DNA of 64,000 nt from Zygnema cylindricum (taxonomy: Eukaryota; Streptophyta; Zygnematophyceae; Zygnematales; Zygnemataceae). The notes beneath the pieces were generated by a model that did no database searches, was not told where the DNA came from, and saw only the letters and a program-made list of their open reading frames with translations. The DNA is taken from positions 1-64,000 of the forward strand of contig JBBHKE010002102.1 of NCBI GenBank assembly GCA_037447655.1, given 5' to 3'. Positions 1 to 10,300 of this stretch are shown here, piece after piece; the stretch's first letter is position 1, and every line of letters starts with the position of its first letter. A program made the position numbers and the translations under genes.

Positions 1-187
1 ATTCATCCAAAGAACCATCCAATATATCCAAAAGATTGACATTTTCAAAATGTGTCTCCACCATATCCGCCCAGTAAACATACTTATCCCCGGAAAAGAT
101 AGGAATTCTTGATGACAGGCCCATAACATGTTGTTCTACAACCACCGGTGCAGGTGAAGGAGCAGCAGTAGTAGTAGAAGTAGACAT
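1..187 (-). CDS. Copia element M: N-terminal Gag fragment running off the window
   Basis: An open minus-strand frame starts at ATG 187-185 and is still open at base 1 (62 codons). The first 19 or so residues are rich in Ser, Thr, Ala and Pro and are encoded inside the LTR. The frame then crosses the LTR end at 129/128 and continues through a VMG motif into a stretch resembling the start of copia Gag (SSRIPIFSGDKYVYW). The VMG codons coincide with a primer-binding-site-like sequence (GTTATGGGCC), as in the other copia elements here. Gag would form the virus-like particle. No stop is seen in the visible part, so this copy may be younger than its neighbours, but most of it lies outside the window. 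Confidence 0.72.
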   Translation of the reverse strand, partial: MSTSTTTAAPSPAPVVVEQHVMGLSSRIPIFSGDKYVYWADMVETHFENVNLLDILDGSLDE

Positions 188-990
188 GATACACTCTCAG
201 AAGCTATCAAGAATCCTACCAACCAGTTGTTCTTAAGTGCTCACCAATTCTTATACAAGCATCCAAACCTCACAAAACTCTATCAGAATATAGAGTAGCA
301 TAAACACTGATAACTCCCAAATTTTCAGCACAAGTGAACCGACAACACTCAAGATATAGTGCTCAAAAGTTTCCCAATAACTGTTTGCAGTTTACTACTT
401 GGAAGTCTAGATACATAAAATGCTCTAAGTCCTAAGTCTTATACTCGTGGTGTTCTACCGCTGATACAAGTGTACCTGAGAGGTACGTCCAAAATCAACC
501 CACCTACTAAGATCTACGTGTTCCTAATCTTGCCAACCCAATCTATCATCGTATAGGCAATATTACTCAGAATCTATATTAATTGATTGTACAAATACTT
601 GTCGGCTAAGTCACTTGTGATACTCTTATGAATCTCGTCTGTTGACTTGATTTAAAATGCAAGTGCGTTGTCCCGTACCGAATCACATTCATATCACTCG
701 CGGCTGCGATGTCCCGTACCGAATCATATCCCAGATAATAGCAGCTGCGTTGTTTGTAAGGATCATATCTAAAGTAACCGCAGCTGCGTTTGTCCTGTCT
801 GTGTCGCAACTTCGCTGCTGCAATGCTCTGTCAGCATAGCAGCTGCGGTGTTGTGCTGCTTTGTCTGCATAGCAGCTGCGTTGTCCTGTACTGCACTCAA
901 ATGATGTCATTGTGAACTTATGTTACAGATTACTACCTTTCTATTGTCACACTAATTTACTAAGACTTAAAGTTTTCCAAAATCAAAAAT
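129..990 (-). repeat. 5' LTR of copia element M (M-type LTR)
   Basis: On the minus strand the LTR ends at 129 (GAACAACA, then the primer site). Its other end is near 990, where a TTTTGGAAAAC motif matches the corresponding end of the solo LTR at 15894-16634. The two copies align along most of their length: the Gag leader, the long central A/T-rich part, and the CAGCTGCG repeat block. The outer end is degenerate (TA instead of TG). The flank from 991 is LTR of element D, so M is nested in D. Confidence 0.72.
680..895 (-). repeat. Degenerate CAGCTGCG repeat block in U3 of the M-type LTR
   Basis: Several imperfect copies of a roughly 30-bp unit centred on AGCAGCTGCG alternate with TTGTCC and TGTCTG spacers. 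The core CAGCTG is a palindromic E-box. The block lies near the outer (U3) end of the LTR, where enhancer repeats are often found. A related block is in the solo LTR at about 16495-16605. Confidence 0.6.
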
Positions 991-1369
991 AATGGGTTTC
1001 ACAGATATTTATCTTAATACAAGTAGACTAGTTTATTTAACGAGAAATAGATACGTGATGCATAGATACAGTTTTGAATAGTACAATGTACGGTTTAATG
1101 TATTATATGAATCACATACCGCGCATTTCTTTCGAACGCGAAACAAATATAACGCGTATATTTTCAACCGCTGTAGTTGTATCCAGTTTTGTTCGGACGG
1201 CCCCGATAGGCGCCGCGATCATGGAATATGTACTTTTGGCATTTTACTATTATCGCCACATCATATGACACATGGCGCTACAACGTTCGATTGCGGCAAC
1301 TCCAAAGATAACATAAACAAATCCGGATATGACATCTGACGACATTTTGGCCATGTCGTACGATGGCCT
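991..1369 (+). mobile_element. Element D 5' LTR, middle part left of the A-B-C array
   Basis: This stretch aligns in plus orientation with the middle of the other plus-strand copia LTRs. It includes the GTTTATTTAACGAGA segment, the GCGAAACAAATA segment and the CCGGATATGACAT...GGCCATGTCGTAC segment. It stops exactly where the array begins. The continuation, starting with an AGAAAGTAC motif, is found at 18026 on the far side of the array. Its left end is cut by the M LTR. Confidence 0.7.
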
Positions 1370-2403
1370 TGCAATTTTGTGTCCTCGATTGTACTACAAA
1401 ATACAGGAAGCCTCTAGATAGTTATTAATTAGCCCACTTTAAGCCACAGCCACTGCTGCCCAAGTAATCAGGCTGACAATCTGTATGCACCCCTATGCAA
1501 CCTAGACTCCCCTGAGTTCGTAGGAAAAAGAATCTCTGAAAACGCCCAACCAGACAATAAGTTATGAGGCAGTAAAAATGCCAATTTGTACAAACTCTCA
1601 AAGGGAGAGGTGACTACCTACAAAATTTTTCTAAGTCTTAATTCCCTCTTATAACTTCTATCTACTGAAGTACGATCCAATCAAATTACTGTACCGTACC
1701 AAAAAGTACTACTGCCGGTGTACCTTTTGTACGGCCTATGTAGGAAAAGGCTATTAAGCGGAGGCTTGTCTGCTTTTTACTCGTTCGTACATTCCTCGGA
1801 ATTCCTATGACCGAATGTCATCTCTCCACGTGGCTCCACGTCATGCCATGTCACAAAATGCCAAAGTGACCACTCCGGGATTTCGGCGATAAGGTGCGCC
1901 ATCTGATTCGTAATGAGAGGCAATTGTAGCCGTTATAAATACTTGCGCGATATTTGCTTCGTTGCCAAAAACATGCGTGGTATTCGTTTTTGAAAAGATG
2001 TCGTACTTTGTACTTTAATAAAACTGTATCTATGCACGCCTTATCCTGTTTTAGTTAAATGAATTTGTTCCTTTCTAAATGTATGTATATCTATCACATA
2101 CCATAACATTTAGCATTAGTCCTAGTCTAATTAGATAAAGTTGACCGTTGTCGGTCAACCTGACGACCAGTAGGTACCGAGATCAAATCCCACATCCGAC
2201 ATGTATATTTTTAGAGTAACCTACTAAAAATAACTGCCTGTTGGACTAGGGCAGCCATGGATCAACCACCCTCTCTATCCTTTAGTGACTACAACAAGTA
2301 TAGGGGTTAGAGAGAGGAGGTGGAGGCAGGCTGTCTGTCCTTTTTCTTTTTATACTAACATATTAAACCTAGAAAATACTCTAGAAATCTATCAATTTAA
2401 ACA
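1370..2403 (-). repeat. 3' LTR of element A
   Basis: Read on the minus strand it begins TGTTTAAATT at 2403, directly after the polypurine tract, and ends TTGCA at 1370. It is 1034 bp, against 1036-1037 bp for the other three array LTRs. It differs from B and C LTRs at many more sites than they do from each other. The tRNA-like module at 2123-2212 is the most decayed of the four. Confidence 0.85.
2123..2212 (+). promoter_or_regulatory. Antisense tRNA-like Pol III module in the A 3' LTR
   Basis: The plus strand, antisense to the element, has an A-box-like TAGTCTAATTAG (2123-2134), a B-box-like GAGATCAAATCCC (2179-2191) and a T5 run (2208-2212). The T-arm stem is partly lost here (CCGAG against CCCAC). 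Confidence 0.5.
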
Positions 2404-2416
2404 CTCCCCTTATTTT
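2404..2416 (-). other. Polypurine tract of element A
   Basis: The minus strand reads AAAATAAGGGGAG immediately upstream of the 3' LTR start. This is the expected primer for plus-strand DNA synthesis. The same tract is present in F (28326-28338) and E (22245-22257). Confidence 0.8.
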
Positions 2417-2434
2417 CTAGTCTAATTTTAATTT

Positions 2435-2854
2435 TTATTTCAACACGCATTTTTCCCAACAATATTTTAATTTAGGAGAGGGAACTGGTTTGGTCATCAT
2501 GTCAGCCACCATTTCTTCATCAGGTCTATACACAAGATTTAAAATTTTATTTTCAACTTTTTCTCTTACGAAGCTTAATCTTATGTCCATATGTTTTGTT
2601 TTGAAATGGTGTTTTGGATTGGCTGCGATTGAGATTGCAGCTTGATTATAGCAAAAGATTTCATGCACTCCCTCTTTCATATATCCCAGTTCTTGCAATA
2701 ATGATATCACCCACATTAGTTCTTTTATAGCAGAACAAGACGCCATATACTGAGCCTCTATAGTAGACTGAGAAACCACATTTTGTTGCTTACTGCTCCA
2801 ACAGCAAGCACCTTCCCCCACATATAAAACCGATCCAGAAAAGCATCTTCTCAT
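2435..2854 (-). pseudogene. Element A: Ty1/copia RNase H domain (end of pol)
   Basis: The translation shows the copia RNase H block: VLYVGEGACCWSSKQQ, then an acidic motif, then NQAAISIAANPKHHFKTKHMDIR, and a C-terminal VADMMTKP motif. It ends about 30 bp before the polypurine tract, as expected for the end of pol. Compared with B and C this copy has private changes (GSVLY for GYVLY, TIEAQYMAS for TMEAEYMAS), which makes it the older, diverged version. The upstream join to RT is out of frame. Confidence 0.85.
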
Positions 2855-2889
2855 AGGTGCATCCCGATAACTGGCATCACTCCAAGTGG

Positions 2890-3444
2890 TGATATCAGTG
2901 TGCTCCCTTTAATCCTTCATATCAAATCTGCACCTATGATCTTTGTTGAGCCTATTGATCTTCTCCAAAGACTTACTCAACACAAGCAGATCATCCACAT
3001 AAATTGCAATAAAAATGGCACCATTCTCATCTTCAAACATATAGATAGAATGGTCAGAGCTGATCCGGATATATATCCCAGATCGGTGAGAAACTCATCT
3101 TGTTTCTTATTCCACTGTTGGGGAGCCTGCTTTAGTCGATATAAGGATTTTATGAGCCTACACACTTTGCTCTCTTCTCCTTCTTCCACGATTCCCTCCG
3201 GTTGCCTCTTGAAAATTTCTTCCTCTAACTCACTATTAAGAAAAAATGTGTTAATGTCCATCTGGTGGATTTCCATGTCTTCTGCTACTGCTAGACGTAG
3301 GAGTATCCTTATTGAGGGAAACCGAATAACTAGAGCAAAGGTCTCCTCATAGAGAATCTCCTCTTTTTGAGTGAATCCCTTTGCTAAGAATCGAGCCTTA
3401 TATCTCTGAATGGTATTATCTGGGTTCAGTTTCAGTTTAAATAC
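2890..3444 (-). pseudogene. Element A: copia reverse transcriptase (RVT_2), frameshifted
   Basis: The frame encodes MEIHQMDINTFFLNSELEEEIF and LIKSLYRLKQAPQQWNKK, the conserved RVT_2 fingers and palm. After DLGYI an extra AT dinucleotide (ATATATATCC where F, I and J have ATATATCC or equivalent) moves the frame. The IYVDD catalytic motif is still encoded in another frame near 2990. The same 2-bp insertion is present in B and C. A GLKQ to RLKQ change is private to A. Confidence 0.82.
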
Positions 3445-4047
3445 CTATTTACACCCAATAAGTTTTCTGTCTGGAGGACAATCCGCTAATTCCCAAGTAT
3501 TTGCTTCCATGATAGAAGCCATCTCATCATTTATGGCTCTAATCCATCTTTCTTTCTCTGGACTATTCAGTCCCTCCGAGTAAGACTGAGGCTCTTCTAG
3601 GTGAGATAGCTTAGTTACCTTATGAGCAGCTTGTTTTTCCTGTATCCTTTTGCTGCTCCTCCTTCCTCCCTCAAACTCTGAAGCTGGAATGGATAGAAGT
3701 CTTGGATTTCTTCTCACTCTCTCATCGGCTCCCCTGTCCATGGAAGCCGGTTCTTGTCCCACTTTTTCTATCTCCTCGTAGCCCATAAGAGTATGTGAGG
3801 TTTCCGGTGAGTCTCCTGTATCTTGGATCTCCCCTGAATCTGCAATCATGGTTTCACTCATGTCCCTTTCGGGAACGATCGAGTTCTCCTCACTTTCGGA
3901 CTCAAATCTGATTCTTACCTTATTTGTATATTTGAAGGGGTCAAATGACTTCCCTTCATCCATGACAACTAAGTGTTTGACCAGAATGATATCTTTATTT
4001 GCTAAGTCATAGACTCTATATCCCTTAACATCCTCATCATATCCCAC
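3445..4047 (-). pseudogene. Element A: integrase C-terminal and linker region
   Basis: The frame starts at the GYDEDVKGYRVYDL motif of the copia integrase C-terminal region. It continues through VKHLVVMDEGKSFDPFKY, an acidic Ser/Glu-rich linker, the RRSSKRIQEKQ motif and MASIMEANTWEL, the start of RVT_2. A premature stop after LIGCK (tryptophan or a neighbouring codon lost) separates it from RT. B and C encode the same 200-residue block, with one difference in the linker (SPETS in A, SAETS in B and C). Confidence 0.82.
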
Positions 4048-4080
4048 AAAGTATCTAGGTTTTCCCTTAGCATCTTGTTT

Positions 4081-4985
4081 CTAGTTTTTCTTATCCGTGT
4101 TAAGACTGTAGACTTGGCTACCGAACACTTTAAGGTGTGAGATATCTGGTTTCCTTCCAACCCATCTCTCATAAGGTGTCACTCCATTTACAGCTGAGGT
4201 AAGGACTCTATTCTTAATATAGCTGGCATAATTCATTGCCTCTGCCCAAAATCTCTTTCCTATTTTCTTGTCTGCCAACATACTACATGCACTATCTCCT
4301 AGTGTTCTATTTTACCTCTCTGCTACCCCATTTTGTTCCGAGTTATATGGTATAGTTTTATGGTGTTACACTCCCTCATCTCTCAGATAGTCCTCAAACT
4401 GGTTAGAGGTATATTCCCCCCTATTATCACTCCTTATCCTCTTAATGGGGGTTTCATGCAACTTCTCACTCCAGGCTTTATATTCTTTCAAGTAAGTTGA
4501 TGCTTCAGACTTATTTTTCAGAAGTAGACTGTAGAGAATCTAGACCAATCATCGGTTATTGTCATCATAAACCTCTTTCCTCCAACAGAAGGTACCTTTG
4601 CAGGTCCCCAAATATCTGTGTGTACCAAATCTAACACTTTCTCACCTCTATATGTGGCGGCTTTGGGAAAGGGAAGTCTGTGAGCCTTACCTTCAGCACA
4701 TCCACTACAATCATTCATCATTTCATTATCCCAAAACTGAATGCCTTCTACTACCCTAAGATTTTTCATATCTCTCAACCTATCAAAATGCACATGCCCC
4801 AACCGCTTATGCCAAATCATCAACTTAGGAACACCAACATAATAAGTATTTTTCTTTTCATTACTCAAGTTAAGCCTAAACATTCCTTGGCTACGCTTAT
4901 CTGCCGTGAAGTAAACTTCATCCCCATACTTAGCTGTAAAGACTCCCTTTCTAATGAAGGTATCAAACTCTTTGTCATCTAGCAC
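4081..4985 (-). pseudogene. Element A: GAG-pre-integrase and integrase core
   Basis: Residues from 4985 downward show the GAG-pre-integrase zinc site (WHKRLGHVHFDRL, then CSGCAEGKAHRLPFP) and the first catalytic Asp in HTDIWGP. The frame breaks after WSRFSTVYF. In other frames I can read RSDNRGEYTSNQF (second Asp), EQNGVAER (Glu region) and then RFWAEAMNYASYIKNRVLTSA and YERWVGRKPDISHLKVFG. Two TAA codons interrupt the core (at DEGV*HHKT and VAER*NRT). Both stops recur at the same places in B and C. Confidence 0.85.
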
Positions 4986-5012
4986 AGAAGTAGAGACAAG
5001 ATTTTTACTGAG

Positions 5013-5552
5013 CTAAGGAATGTAGAGTACATTTGTGAATGTAAGTATAGAAGTTTTACCATCCACTAAGACCTTCAGATCTACAGATCCCACTAGATCT
5101 GTAGTAACCACTCTCCCGTCCCCATACTCTATCTCTAGAGTAGGGATCTTTCTTAGTTTAGTGAAGAGTTTTTTATCACGACACATATGCATGGATGCAC
5201 CTGAGTCGATGATCCATCCTTCTTGTGGAGCTTCTCGAATTGCTCCAAGGGCACACTTCTGTCTCCGAGGGATCTCCTTCTCCTCCAGACTCTCGTCAAG
5301 AAGAAGTTCCCCATCTTCCTCAAAGGACTCATCCTCGGTCTCTCCTGTCACTTTTGTAACCACAAGTGCCTTTTTTTTCCCTCCGGAAGAACCCCCTCCA
5401 CGGTTTTCTTGTAGCCTCAGCTCCGACAGCTTGACACAGTCTGCGATGAAGTGTCCTGGTTTTTTGCAAAAATGACAAAGACCCATTGGGGGCCTTGGTG
5501 CCCACACTGATCTCTTTCCCCTTTGTAAGGTTTCTTCGGGTCCTTCCCCCAT
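5013..5552 (-). pseudogene. Element A: Gag zinc knuckle and aspartic protease
   Basis: The frame contains a CCHC zinc knuckle (CHFCKKPGHFIADC), an acidic linker, and the retroviral-type aspartic protease active site WIIDSGASMHM with the catalytic Asp intact. It ends at VLYIP followed by a stop where related elements read on into LNKNLIS. It overlaps the upstream Gag block in a different frame, showing one frameshift just before the zinc knuckle. Confidence 0.85.
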
Positions 5553-6347
5553 CGGTCCCCTCTTGCTGCTAGAGCTTGAATGCTCTTTCCTCCTCTTCTA
5601 ATCTCCATTGTGTTTTCCTGAACAAGTATCATCGTGACCACTATGTTCCATTTCCATGAACTATCAGGCATTCCCTGTACTCGGTACACTATGTTCTCGA
5701 ACTCATCTGGTAACTTCATGATAAGAGTGTTAACTTTCATTTTCATTGTACTTGTCCACCCAGCACTTTCCATCTCCATATACAGACAAGAAAGATCATT
5801 ACAATAATCTAACATCTTTCCTCCTTTGTAAGTGTAATTAACAAGCTTTTGCTCAACAAGCTGGAGCTCCTGAATAGTTCCAGCTCTATAGATTTCCACC
5901 AAACTCTCCTATAGCTCCTCGGCCTAGTAAATGTGAAGGTGAGGGGTGGCCAAACCTTAGGTGAGGTGTCTTAGAATGAAGTTCTTGGCAGCCATGTTTA
6001 CGTCTTCCCACATTTGAGTATCGTTCTCCACGGTCTTCACGGCCGCCGATCCTGGTGCCATGGCAATAGGGGTGAGTGGTGTATTCTTCCCTTTCCCCTT
6101 TTCGGATATACTGCTGTCCCCATCATCTGCCTCTTGCGCGGAAGCAGTTTTGCTGCAGAAAACCTTGCTCCTCCAAAACCCGGAGGGATTCCCGAAGGTG
6201 GACGATTCACTTGTCCATTGACGATACCCCAGTATCGTTTTTGTACAAGGCTCCCATCATCATGGCTTCCCAATGGATGAACCCACATCCATTGAAGGTG
6301 GGCACCCTAGAGGGTGGGCCCATAACCTGCAATTCAATGTCCTCCAT
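5417..6347 (-). pseudogene. Element A: Gag (UBN2-type), broken
   Basis: Gag starts at ATG 6347-6345, inside the LTR. It reads through the primer-binding site (QVMGPPSRV) to GALYK, where a 1-bp loss relative to C (five As instead of six) shifts the frame. The downstream core is open at 5902-5417, with TIQELQLVEQKLVNYTYKGG, KLPDEFENIVYRVQG and ENTMEIRRGGKS, the typical copia Gag middle region. Gag would coat the virus-like particle. Further stops lie between 5903 and 6240. Confidence 0.8.
6313..6327 (-). other. Primer-binding site of element A (half-tRNA iMet)
   Basis: The minus strand reads GGTTATGGGCCCACC directly after the LTR end. This is the exact complement of the anticodon arm of eukaryotic initiator tRNA-Met, with CAT as anticodon. 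It lies within gag. Identical sites are at 11273-11287 (B) and 16969-16983 (C). Confidence 0.85.
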
Positions 6348-7363
6348 TGGACTACAAAATACAGGAAGCCTCTAGATAGTTATTAACTAGCCAACTTTAA
6401 GCCACAGCCACTGCTGCCCAAGTAATCAGGCTGACAATCTGTATGCACCCTTGTGCAGCTTGGACTCCCTTGAGTTCGTAGGAGAAAAAGAATATCTGAA
6501 AACGCCCACCTTGGCGATAAGTTATGAGGCAGTAAAAATGCCAATTTGTACAAACTCTCTAAGGGAGAGGTGACTACCTACCAAAATTTTCTAAGTTCTG
6601 ATTCCCTTCAATAACTTCTATCTACTGAAGTAGGGACCAATCAGATTATTGTACTGTACCAAAAAGTACTATTGCCGGTGTACCTTTTGTAGGGCTTATG
6701 TACGACAAGGCTATTAAGCGGACGCGTGTTTGCTTTTTACTCGTCTGTACATTCCTCGGAATTCCTATGACCGAATGTCATCTCTCCACGTGGCTCTAGG
6801 TTATGCCACGTCTCATAATGCCAAGGTGACCACTTCGGGATTTCGGCGATGATGTGCGCCGTCGGATTCACATTGAGACGTAATTGTAGCCGTTATAAAT
6901 ACTTGCGTGATATTTGCTTCGTTGCCAAAAACATGCGTGGTATTCGTTTTTGAAATGATGTCGTACTTCGTATTTTAATAAAACTGTATCTATGCACGCC
7001 GTATCCAGTTTAAGTTAAATGAATTTGTTCTTTTCTAAATGTATATATATCTATCACATACCATAGCATTTAGCATTGGTCCTAGTCTAATTGGATAAAG
7101 CTGACAGCTGTCGGTCAACATGACGACCGGTAGGTACCGGGATCAAATCCCGGGTCCGTCATGTATATTTTTAGAGTAACCTACTAAAAATAACTGCCTG
7201 TTGGACTAGGGCAGCCATGGATCAACCACCCTCTCTATCCTTCAGTGACTACAACAAGTATGGGGGTTAGAGAGAGGAGGTGGAGGTTGGCTGTCTGTCC
7301 TTTTTCTTTTTATACTAACATATTAAACCTAGAAAATACTATAGAAATCTATCAATTTCAACA
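6328..7363 (-). repeat. LTR shared by elements A (5') and B (3')
   Basis: It is 1036 bp, starts TGTTGAAATT at 7363 and ends TTGCA at 6328 on the minus strand. It serves as the 5' LTR of A and the 3' LTR of B. It contains the gag start codon of A, a TATTTATA-like promoter motif near 6893-6903, and the antisense tRNA-like module. It is almost identical to 11288-12323. Confidence 0.88.
7083..7172 (+). promoter_or_regulatory. Antisense tRNA-like Pol III module, best preserved copy
   Basis: On the plus strand, antisense to the element: A-box-like TAGTCTAATTGG (7083-7094); an anticodon-arm-like CGGTC/GACCG hairpin; a T-arm-like hairpin CCGGG-ATCAAAT-CCCGG containing the B-box match GGATCAAATCC; then T5 at 7168-7172. 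The order and spacing are those of a Pol III gene with internal promoter. No matching 5' acceptor strand is seen. Confidence 0.6.
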
Positions 7364-7394
7364 CTCCTTTTATTTTTTAGTCTAATTTTAATTT

Positions 7395-10300
7395 TTATTT
7401 CAATAAGCATTTTTCCCGACAATATTTTAATTTAGGAGAGGGAACTGGTTTGGTCATCATGTCAGCCACCATTTCTTCATCAGGTCTATACACAAGATTT
7501 AAAATTTTATTTTCAACTTTTTCTCTTACGAAGCTTAATCTTATGTCCATATGTTTTGCTTTGAAATGGTGTTTTGGATTGGCTGCGATTGAGATTGCAA
7601 CTTGATTATAGCAAAAGATTTCATGCACTCCCTCCTTCATATATCCCAGTTCTTGCAATAATGATATCACCCACATTAGTTCTTTTACAGCAGAACAAGA
7701 CGCCATATACTCAGCCTCCATAGTAGACTGAGCAACCACATTTTGTTGCTTACTGCTCCAACAGCAAGCACCTTCCCCCACATACAAAACATATCCAGAA
7801 GTGCATCTTCTCATAGGTGCATCCCTATAACTAACATCACTCCAAGTAGTGATATCAGTGTGCTCCCCTTAATCTTTCATATCAAATCTGCACCTAAGAT
7901 CTTTCTTGTGCCTATTAATCTTCTCCAAAGACTTACTCATCACAAGCAGATCATCCACATAAATTGCAATAAAAATGGCACCATTCTCATCTTCAAACAT
8001 ATACATAGAATGGTCAGAGCTGATCCGGATATATATCCCAGATCAGTGAGAAACTCATCTAGTTTCTTATTCCACTGTCGGGGAGCCTGCTTCAGTCCAT
8101 ATAAGGATTTCATGAGCCTACAGACTTTGCTCTCTTCTCCTTCTTCCACGAACCCCTCGGGTTGCCTCATGAAAATTTCTTCCTCTAACTCACCATTAAG
8201 AAAAGCTGTCTTAATGTCCATCTGGTGGATTTCCATGTCTTCCGCTGCTGCCAGATTGAGGAGTATCCTTATTGAGGGAAACCGAATAACTAGAGCGAAG
8301 GTCTCCTCATAGTCAATCCCCTCTTTTTGAGTGAATCCCTTTGCTACCAATCGAGCCTTATATCTCGCAATGGTATTATCTGGGTTCAGTTTTAGTTTAA
8401 ATACCTATTTACACCCAATAAGTTTTCTGTCTGGAGGACAATCCGCTAATTCCCAAGTATTTGCTTCCATGATAGAAGCCATCTCATCATTTATGGCTCT
8501 AATCCATCTTTCTTTCTCTGGACTATTCAGTCCCTCCGAGTAAGACTGAGGCTCTTCTAGGTGAGATAGCTTAGTTACCTTATGAGCAGCTTGTTTTTCC
8601 TGTATCCTTTTGCTGCTCCTCCTTCCTCCCTCAAACTCTGAAGCTGGAATGGATAGAAGTCTTGGATTTCTTCTCACTCTCTCATCGGCTCCCCTGTCCA
8701 TGGAAGCCGGTTCTTGTCCCACTTTTTCTATCTCCTCGTAGCCCATAAGAGTATGTGAGGTTTCCGCTGAGTCTCCTGTATCTTGGATCTCCCCTGAATC
8801 TGCAATCATGGTTTCACTCATGTCCCTTTCGGGAACGATCGAGTTCTCCTCACTTTCGGACTCAAATCTGATTCTTACCTTATTTGTATATTTGAAGGGG
8901 TCAAATGACTTCCCTTCATCCATGACAACTAAGTGTTTGACCAGAATGATATCTTTATTTGCTAAGTCATAGACTCTATATCCCTTAACATCCTCATCAT
9001 ATCCCACAAAGTATCTAGGTTTTCCCTTAGCATCTTGTTTCTAGTTTTTCTTATCCGTGTTAAGACTGTAGACTTGGCTACCGAACACTTTAAGGTGTGA
9101 GATATCTGGTTTCCTTCCAACCCATCTCTCATAAGGTGTCACTCCATTTACAGCTGAGGTAAGGACTCTATTCTTAATATAGCTGGCATAATTCATTGCC
9201 TCTGCCCAAAATCTCTTTCCTATTTTCTTGTCTGCCAACATACTACATGCACTATCTCCTAGTGTTCTATTTTACCTCTCTGCTACCCCATTTTGTTCCG
9301 AGTTATATGGTATAGTTTTATGGTGTTACACTCCCTCATCTCTCAGATAGTCCTCAAACTGGTTAGAGGTATATTCCCCCCTATTATCACTCCTTATCCT
9401 CTTAATGGGGGTTTCATGCAACTTCTCAGTCCAGGCTTTATATTCTTTCAAGTAAGTTGATGCTTCAGACTTATTTTTCAGAAGTAGACTGTAGAGAATC
9501 TAGACCAATCATCGGTTATTGTCATCATAAACCTCTTTCCTCCAACAGAAGGTACCTTTGCAGGTCCCCAAATATCTGTGTGTACCAAATCTAACACTTT
9601 CTCACCTCTATATGTGGCGGCTTTGGGAAAGGGAAGTCTGTGAGCCTTACCTTCAGCACATCCACTACAATCATTCATCATTTCATTATCCCAAAACTGA
9701 ATGCCTTCTACTACCCTAAGATTTTTCATATCTCTCAACCTATCAAAATGCACATGCCCCAACCGCTTATGCCAAATCATCAACTTAGGAACACCAACAT
9801 AATAAGTATTTTTCTTTTCATTACTCAAGTTAAGCCTAAACATTCCTTGGCTACGCTTATCTGCCGTGAAGTAAACTTCATCCCCATACTTAGCTGTAAA
9901 GACTCCCTTTCTAATGAAGGTATCAAACTCTTTGTCATCTAGCACAGAAGTAGAGACAAGATTTTTACTGAGCTAAGGAATGTAGAGTACATTTGTGAAT
10001 GTAAGTATAGAAGTCTTACCATCCACTAAGACCTTCAGATCTACTGATCCCACTAGATCTGTAGTAACCACTCTCCCATCCCCATACTCTATCTCTAGAG
10101 TAGGGATCTTTCTTAGTTTAGTGAAGAGTTCTTTATCACGACACATATGCATGGATGCACCTGAGTCGATGATCCATCCTTCCTGTGGAGCTTCTCGAAT
10201 TGCTCCAAGGGCACACTTCTGTCTCCGAGGGATCTCCTTCTCCTCCAGACTCTCGTCAAGAAGAAGTTCCCCATCCTCCTCAGAGGACTCATCCTCGCTC

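Noticed and set aside
1074-1268. Open frame on the plus strand near the window start
   Set aside because: It lies wholly in the D LTR, matches non-coding LTR sequence in F and J, and has no domain.
4680-5475. Plus-strand frames opposite the A integrase and Gag (also in B and C)
   Set aside because: They are antisense shadows of conserved minus-strand domains; the same shadows recur at 4960-bp steps.
7083-7172. A genuine functional tRNA gene
   Set aside because: No closing acceptor stem and no standard anticodon arm; it is described as tRNA-like only.
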